Shown here: positions 60,301-64,000 of the stretch, piece by piece
Layout: each line of letters opens with the position of its first letter
Position numbering within the stretch: the first letter of the stretch is position 1
Notes under the pieces: model-generated
What the model was told of the DNA's origin: nothing
The model's input: the letters and a program-made list of their open reading frames with translations, nothing else
The model's database searches: none
Made by a program: the position numbers and the translations under genes
Origin: Styela clava
Taxonomy: Eukaryota > Chordata > Ascidiacea > Stolidobranchia > Styelidae
Direction: 5' to 3'
Assembly: GCF_964204865.1 (NCBI RefSeq)
Contig: NC_135260.1
Span: 5,022,001 to 5,086,000, forward strand
DNA: 64,000 nt

Positions 60301-62898
60301 GGCCAATGCAGTTTTGCAGGTTTCAAATTTTAAAATTAAACCTATTTTTAAATGAATATTTGAAACTGAATTAGGGACCTAAATTATAAGCTGAAAAGGA
60401 TGGATTGTATAATTGGTATGATTTGAAGTATTATTATATTTTAAATGGGAAAATATTATCAGATGGTTTGGAGCCGGAGTCACTAAAATATCTGGTAGCT
60501 CTTACTCCACCTAATATGGTAAGGTTTGCACTAGCTCCAACAAAAGGTTCCAACTCTCCGGATCTCCAGCCCTGATTTCAAACACACATACAGAGTGTCC
60601 ATAAAGTCGCTTTACAATACAAGGTAGTTCTCAATATTTCTTTACCAGATTTATTGTTTTTGATCAGTAATTGTTTAAATATTTAATTCATTTCATACAT
60701 CTATGAGAGCCGAAACAATATATGGTATCGATAAATTCCCTTTTAAGACTTTATTTTATGGACACCCTATATATCGATGTATAACATCTTATTTTCATTT
60801 CAGGGTTCTCACCTTGAACTACATGGAGTTACAAATCGGAGAGCAAACTCTCGTTCCGTGCAATCAATGGAATAATTGTGTTGATTTTTGTTACGAAAGC
60901 AAAGATCTTTCCATGAGATTTCCAGTTGAGGAATCATCAGAACAGCATGTGAGTGTTCCCATTGCACACAAATACTCCAAACCAGTTGTTCTTGAACTTT
61001 CATGAAACATGGCTCCTTTCAAAAACTCTCAAAATGTGTGGCCCCCTCGCTCTTCATTTAAAAATTAGCTCCATTTTCAATAACAGGTTTTTATTATTTA
61101 TTTTGTCAAATAATAAAAAAGATGCGAGTGAAGAAAATAGAAGAATAAATGCATTACAGTCGAAGAGTCAAACAAATCATAGTTCATTTACTTCGAATTA
61201 ATGTACTCATATCGAATTGTTCTTATCGAAGGTCTCTACCCGTGCCACCCAGAGACCTGCTTCCTAACTTGCCATCACCTCTCATTCACTCCATGATGAA
61301 GGCTGAGGGCCTAAGAAAAACTGATTTAGTGCATTGAAAACCTTGCCGATTCTACTTCTTACCAATCGCCCATGAACAACCTAATGTGTCTATGCGAATG
61401 GTACCTATTGAAAAAGAACTTTGTTCATGCCCTCTAGGGGGCTTGAGAGCCCAGTCTTAAAAACTGTAAATTTTGATTTTGTTCATTTTTCTGGAATAAA
61501 AATAGTAAATCTTGTTTTTGTGTGCGATGACGTCATCGAAATTAAAAATTACACTCCCTTATGGCAGCTATTTTTTCACGTAATTTCAATTCTGCTCAGC
61601 TGCGATACCGATACCAGTATGCTACTGTGACAGATTGCATGTCCATACTACTTTGTGTTCATATATTTGAGCATTGGCGATGCTGCATCGCTCTCTTGTT
61701 TTGCTTTCTAGCCATATCTTTCTATTTTTTTCACATTCTCTTACAGAAAGGTTCCTGGATCACAGGCTCCATTGAAGCAGCAGATCTGGTTTCGTTCAAA
61801 ACTTCAGGTTTGTAGATTTTTCTGAAAAATGTTTCTGAATAACTAGAGGTTCTGAGCCACTGGTTTTTACTTCTTGTGGTATTAATTGATTAACAGTCTT
61901 AAAAAATTGCTATTTTTTTGTGTCACTACTCACTATAGTTAATTTGGTACTCCCGTACTAGGTGTACCAGGTTCTGGTTAGGCCATAATTTGATTCAGAT
62001 TTTCCTTATTTTAGTTTTTTTACGATTTCGGAGACTGTCTGTGTTAGCCAAGTGAATATACCTCTGCTCATAGGTTTCAGTCCCTTTACACAACTTGATG
62101 TAAAGTAGACAAAATAAATCAGTTTCCTCCATATTGGTACACACACTTTTGGAGTGCCGTTAATGATGATGCGGTTTCCTGTTACTGAGTGATGATAATT
62201 TTCATTTCATCTTATAAAGTGAAAGGGTCCATTTTTGCGGGAAAATTTTGTTTTTTCATGAAGCTTTTCCTTGTTTCGGCCGCAGAATCTCTGTGCAGCG
62301 AAAATGGGCCACTGAAGAGAAAAAGTTGAGGTCCTCCGTTCTAGGCATCATCAGTTTTAGTTCATATTAGAAATATTCATAATTTATTTTAGAAAACCCC
62401 GTAATGAGAAGCATAGACCTTCATATTGAGTTTGAAAGTTTCACTTCACAAGTTTTGAAAGAGTTTGAATTAATGGACGAGCTCGCCACAAACCTGGTCA
62501 TTCGATTTTATAGAGTTGCGCCCCTGGATGCAAGTCATTTATTGAAATTCACAAGCAGCCTGTTTGGTAGCAAATATGCTTCAATGGTGAGATATTGTTC
62601 TATACTTTGCACTGTCTTTACAATTTTAGTCTAAATGTATATGTGTGGCATGAGGAAACACTCAATTCTTCATTTCATTTTTTATCTGGAAACTCGCTGA
62701 CAAAGTCTAATTGTAACTTAAACTATGTTAGCGGAAGAGGCCAAAGATCATTCGGATCCCGCCTAACTCAAGGTGTAATAAATTGTGTAGGAAATGTTGA
62801 ACCTTCTTTGTTTTTCAAGATTTTTTCTAATTTAATTTCAGAAACAGAAGAGAAAAGGTTTTGTGTCAAGACCTCAAACAATGCTGATTATGAACCAG
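51321..62898 (+). CDS. SYCP2: SYCP2-like synaptonemal complex lateral-element protein, N-terminal part (gene continues right)
   Basis: Twelve exons join with consistent phases: 51321-51395, 52245-52373, 53561-53684, 54204-54301, 55581-55691, 56141-56227, 58714-58890, 59965-60014, 60804-60948, 61747-61807, 62393-62586 and 62842-62898, about 436 aa. In SYCP2 the N-terminus is an armadillo-like domain followed by an Spt16M/PH-like domain. The order and spacing of conserved segments match that architecture (LISCGFHEQF, then DFQLQESIVELIFRMW, then GVRIFLNDVNSSSAKRK, then a final KRKGFVSRPQT). SYCP2 is a structural protein of meiotic chromosome axes, binding SYCP3 and HORMA proteins. The last visible exon falls near the end of the globular region, so the long disordered middle and C-terminal coiled coil should lie beyond 64000. 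The start Met is not settled: ATG at 51378 inside the first exon is possible, or an upstream exon exists. SYCP2L is an alternative. Confidence 0.82.
52598..53155. mobile_element. Possible MITE in SYCP2 intron 2
   Basis: GTATTGCCCGGCAAATAAG at the left mirrors CTTATTTGCCGGGAAATAG at the right. The inside has an 11-G run (about 52656) and a local duplication (GAATATTACNCTACAAGAAAAG at 52889 and 52948). Target duplication not resolved. Confidence 0.5.
54324..54592. mobile_element. hAT-type MITE, 269 bp, SYCP2 intron 4
   Basis: CAATGTTCCCTCCAATTTTT at the left and CACACCTTAGAGGGAACACTG at the right, flanked by TCTGTGAG / TTTGTGAG (7 of 8). It begins 22 bp after the exon 4 donor. GTGTGCGCA repeats are present inside. 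Confidence 0.8.
54668..54985. mobile_element. hAT-type MITE, 318 bp, SYCP2 intron 4
   Basis: CAGGGCTACTCAAC and GTTGAGTAGCCCTG form perfect 14-bp terminal inverted repeats. Flanks ATGTGGTG / ATATAGTG match at 6 of 8. Confidence 0.8.
55024..55440 (+). repeat. Interspersed repeat, 124-bp tandem duplication plus tail
   Basis: GCAAGATTGAATCTGCTCC begins units at 55024 and 55148 that are nearly identical through GAGTTATTAAATAATTAGTGATG. A tail continues (AAGGTGTCACTATGGAGTAAG). The family is shared with 50090 (inverted) and 63245. Confidence 0.8.
56391..56764. mobile_element. pogo/Tigger-like MITE, 374 bp, SYCP2 intron 6
   Basis: Perfect ends CAGGGAGTCCT and AGGACTCCCTG with a TA dinucleotide on both sides, and subterminal ACGACGTCGCGACTTACGC / AACGTCGTAAGTC. 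The TA target site and these ends are typical of pogo/Tigger-type elements. Confidence 0.8.
57138..58241. mobile_element. Non-autonomous DNA transposon, ~1.1 kb, SYCP2 intron 6
   Basis: The left end CAGGGGCGCAGCCAGGATTT leads into a run of about 17 G (57165-57181). The right end CCCCCCCGCTGACTTGCGCCCCTG is its inverted counterpart, including the homopolymer. The octamer GTAGCCAG flanks at 57124-57131 and 58242-58249, leaving six extra bases at the left edge. No transposase seen. Confidence 0.7.
59590..59904. mobile_element. hAT-type MITE, 315 bp, SYCP2 intron 7
   Basis: CAGGGGTGGGCAACC and GGTTGCCCACCCCTG are perfect 15-bp terminal inverted repeats. A perfect 8-bp target duplication CTCTAGGT lies at 59582-59589 and 59905-59912. 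The perfect duplication suggests a fairly recent insertion. Confidence 0.92.
60591..60769. mobile_element. Tc1/mariner-like MITE, ~180 bp, SYCP2 intron 8
   Basis: CAGAGTGTCCATAAAGTCG at the left and CTTTATTTTATGGACACCCT at the right, with TA at each side. It ends about 35 bp before the exon 9 acceptor region. Confidence 0.65.
61950..62165. mobile_element. Palindromic MITE, CTCCNGAAGTATG family (diverged copy)
   Basis: GGTACTCCCGTACTAGGTGTACCAGG at the left, CGATTTCGGAGACTGTC..TTAGCCAAGTG in the centre and CATATTGGTACACACACTTTTGGAG at the right. Part of the left arm is deleted. Confidence 0.55.
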
Positions 62899-63778
62899 GT
62901 TTGTATGTTGATTACTTTGACTTATTGAGATTAAAAAATATTTGAGTCAACATTTCAACTTGGTTACAGAGACGTAGCAAGGCAGAGAAGGTTGAGGTTC
63001 CCTCCAGTAGGAAATAAAAAAAGCATTTTTCTGTATCATATATAGCAATTTATTGTAACTTGAAACACTTTTTAGACTCTCTCTTGAAAATCCATGTTTT
63101 CTGGCCTCAGACCTGCTAGCTGGTCCAGTCTATCTTGATGTTATGAATAATTTAGAATAGTTCAATCTAAAAATTATCATTTTAAACAGTTGGAAGTCCC
63201 ACGATAGGAAAAGCCTTTATTTAATTTCTGATGACTGTAAAAAACAGATTGATTATTACTTATCGATCATTAGATCGGTAAGTATGTTGATAAGTATTTG
63301 CCGTTTGTCTGTCTGTATGTTAGATGCACGTGATATCTCACAAAGGCGTGGTTAAATCTGCCCCAAATTTTGCATGTGCATTCATCATATTTCGGACCAG
63401 AAGCGGACCAGACCAATATTCTCGTATTTAATTCTTGATGTTATGAATAATTTAGAACAGTTCAATTTGAAAATTATCGATTTGAACGGTTGAACATTAG
63501 GAAAAGCCTTTATTTAATTTCTGAAGACTGTAAAAAAAAGGAGAACCAATAGAACATTGTTTATCTCAACTTTTCTGTGTTGGTAAGGTGATATACAATA
63601 TTCAAAATCTCAGTGCACTTTGGCAACTGGTACATGGTATGATTTGTTCATCTCTCTCCTCTCTCATCAAGCTCTCCTCTACCTTTGTACAAATATGAAA
63701 ATCCTATCCTATTTTGTTAATCATTTTTTGTCTCACATTCAACATTGGCTTATTGATAATATTTTTGAATATATGTTT
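62899..63778. other. SYCP2 intron 12 (partial), with interspersed repeat
   Basis: No further SYCP2 exon is recognised. 63245-63415 belongs to the repeat family of 55024. TTGATGTTATGAATAATTTAGAA with a following block (GAAAAGCCTTTATTTAATTTCTG) appears at 63137 and again at 63436, a local duplication spaced by about 300 bp. Confidence 0.5.
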
Positions 63779-64000
63779 CGGTGCTCCAGTAGTTTGTTAA
63801 CTAAGATTGTGGACACCGGAATGTAGTATGTGTATCAGGTTGGGGTTAGGACATAATTTCGGGTACAAATAGCCTACTACGGGAGTCACTTGGCTAGTCC
63901 CGAACTCTTAATAGAACTAAAATGAGGAAAATTGGAATCACATAACACATTATGTCCTAACCCTAACCTGGTACACATACTATGTTCCGGTGTCCATCAT
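63779..64000. mobile_element. Palindromic MITE, CTCCNGAAGTATG family (runs off window)
   Basis: The left arm GTGCTCCAGTAGTTTG..GTGGACACCGGAATGTAG is mirrored by TATGTTCCGGTGTCCATCAT at the window edge. The centre has CTTGGCTAGTCCCGAAC. The right arm is incomplete because the window ends. Confidence 0.75.

Overview
This is a stretch of animal nuclear DNA: AT-rich, with GT-AG introns, AATAAA polyadenylation signals and a dense load of DNA transposons (hAT, mariner/pogo-like, Mutator-like) and a Ty3/gypsy retroelement. No bacterial-type gene layout is present. The species cannot be named. A marine invertebrate such as a tunicate would fit (compact introns, signs of spliced-leader trans-splicing), but that is inference.

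Left half (about 5.6-36.8 kb, with a relic at 48.1-48.6 kb): a locally duplicated family of small secreted cysteine-rich proteins. Each gene has a signal-peptide exon, then a run of 66-75 bp phase 1-1 exons. Each of these encodes one module of the form C-x5-C-x5-C-x4-6-C followed by Gly, and a tiny terminal exon carries the stop and poly(A) signals. Copy A (minus strand, 7.6-9.45 kb) is broken. Copy B (plus, 20.6-23.2 kb) has 3 modules. Copy C (plus, 26.1-34.4 kb) has 8 intact modules, about 225 aa. Copies D (minus, 36.5-36.8 kb) and E (plus, 48.1-48.6 kb) are relics. The introns are repeats of one another, so the genes grew by tandem duplication of an exon-plus-intron unit. Upstream blocks with a roughly 146-bp tandem repeat were duplicated as well.

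Middle (36.9-49.8 kb): nested transposons. A 3.1-kb element with terminal inverted repeats is followed by a deleted Ty3/gypsy element (RT end, RNase H, integrase). The gypsy element is interrupted by a hAT element with a perfect 8-bp target duplication. Next is a reverse-strand gag fragment split by a Mutator-like element with a 9-bp target duplication, then the cysteine-rich relic E, then another hAT derivative.

Right (about 51.3 kb to beyond the window): the 5' part of a plus-strand gene matching SYCP2, the synaptonemal-complex lateral-element protein. Twelve exons with consistent phases encode its N-terminal armadillo-like domain and the following Spt16M/PH-like domain. Its introns carry many small hAT, pogo and mariner-type MITEs. 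The C-terminal part lies outside the window.

Most short open frames here are chance or transposon-derived.
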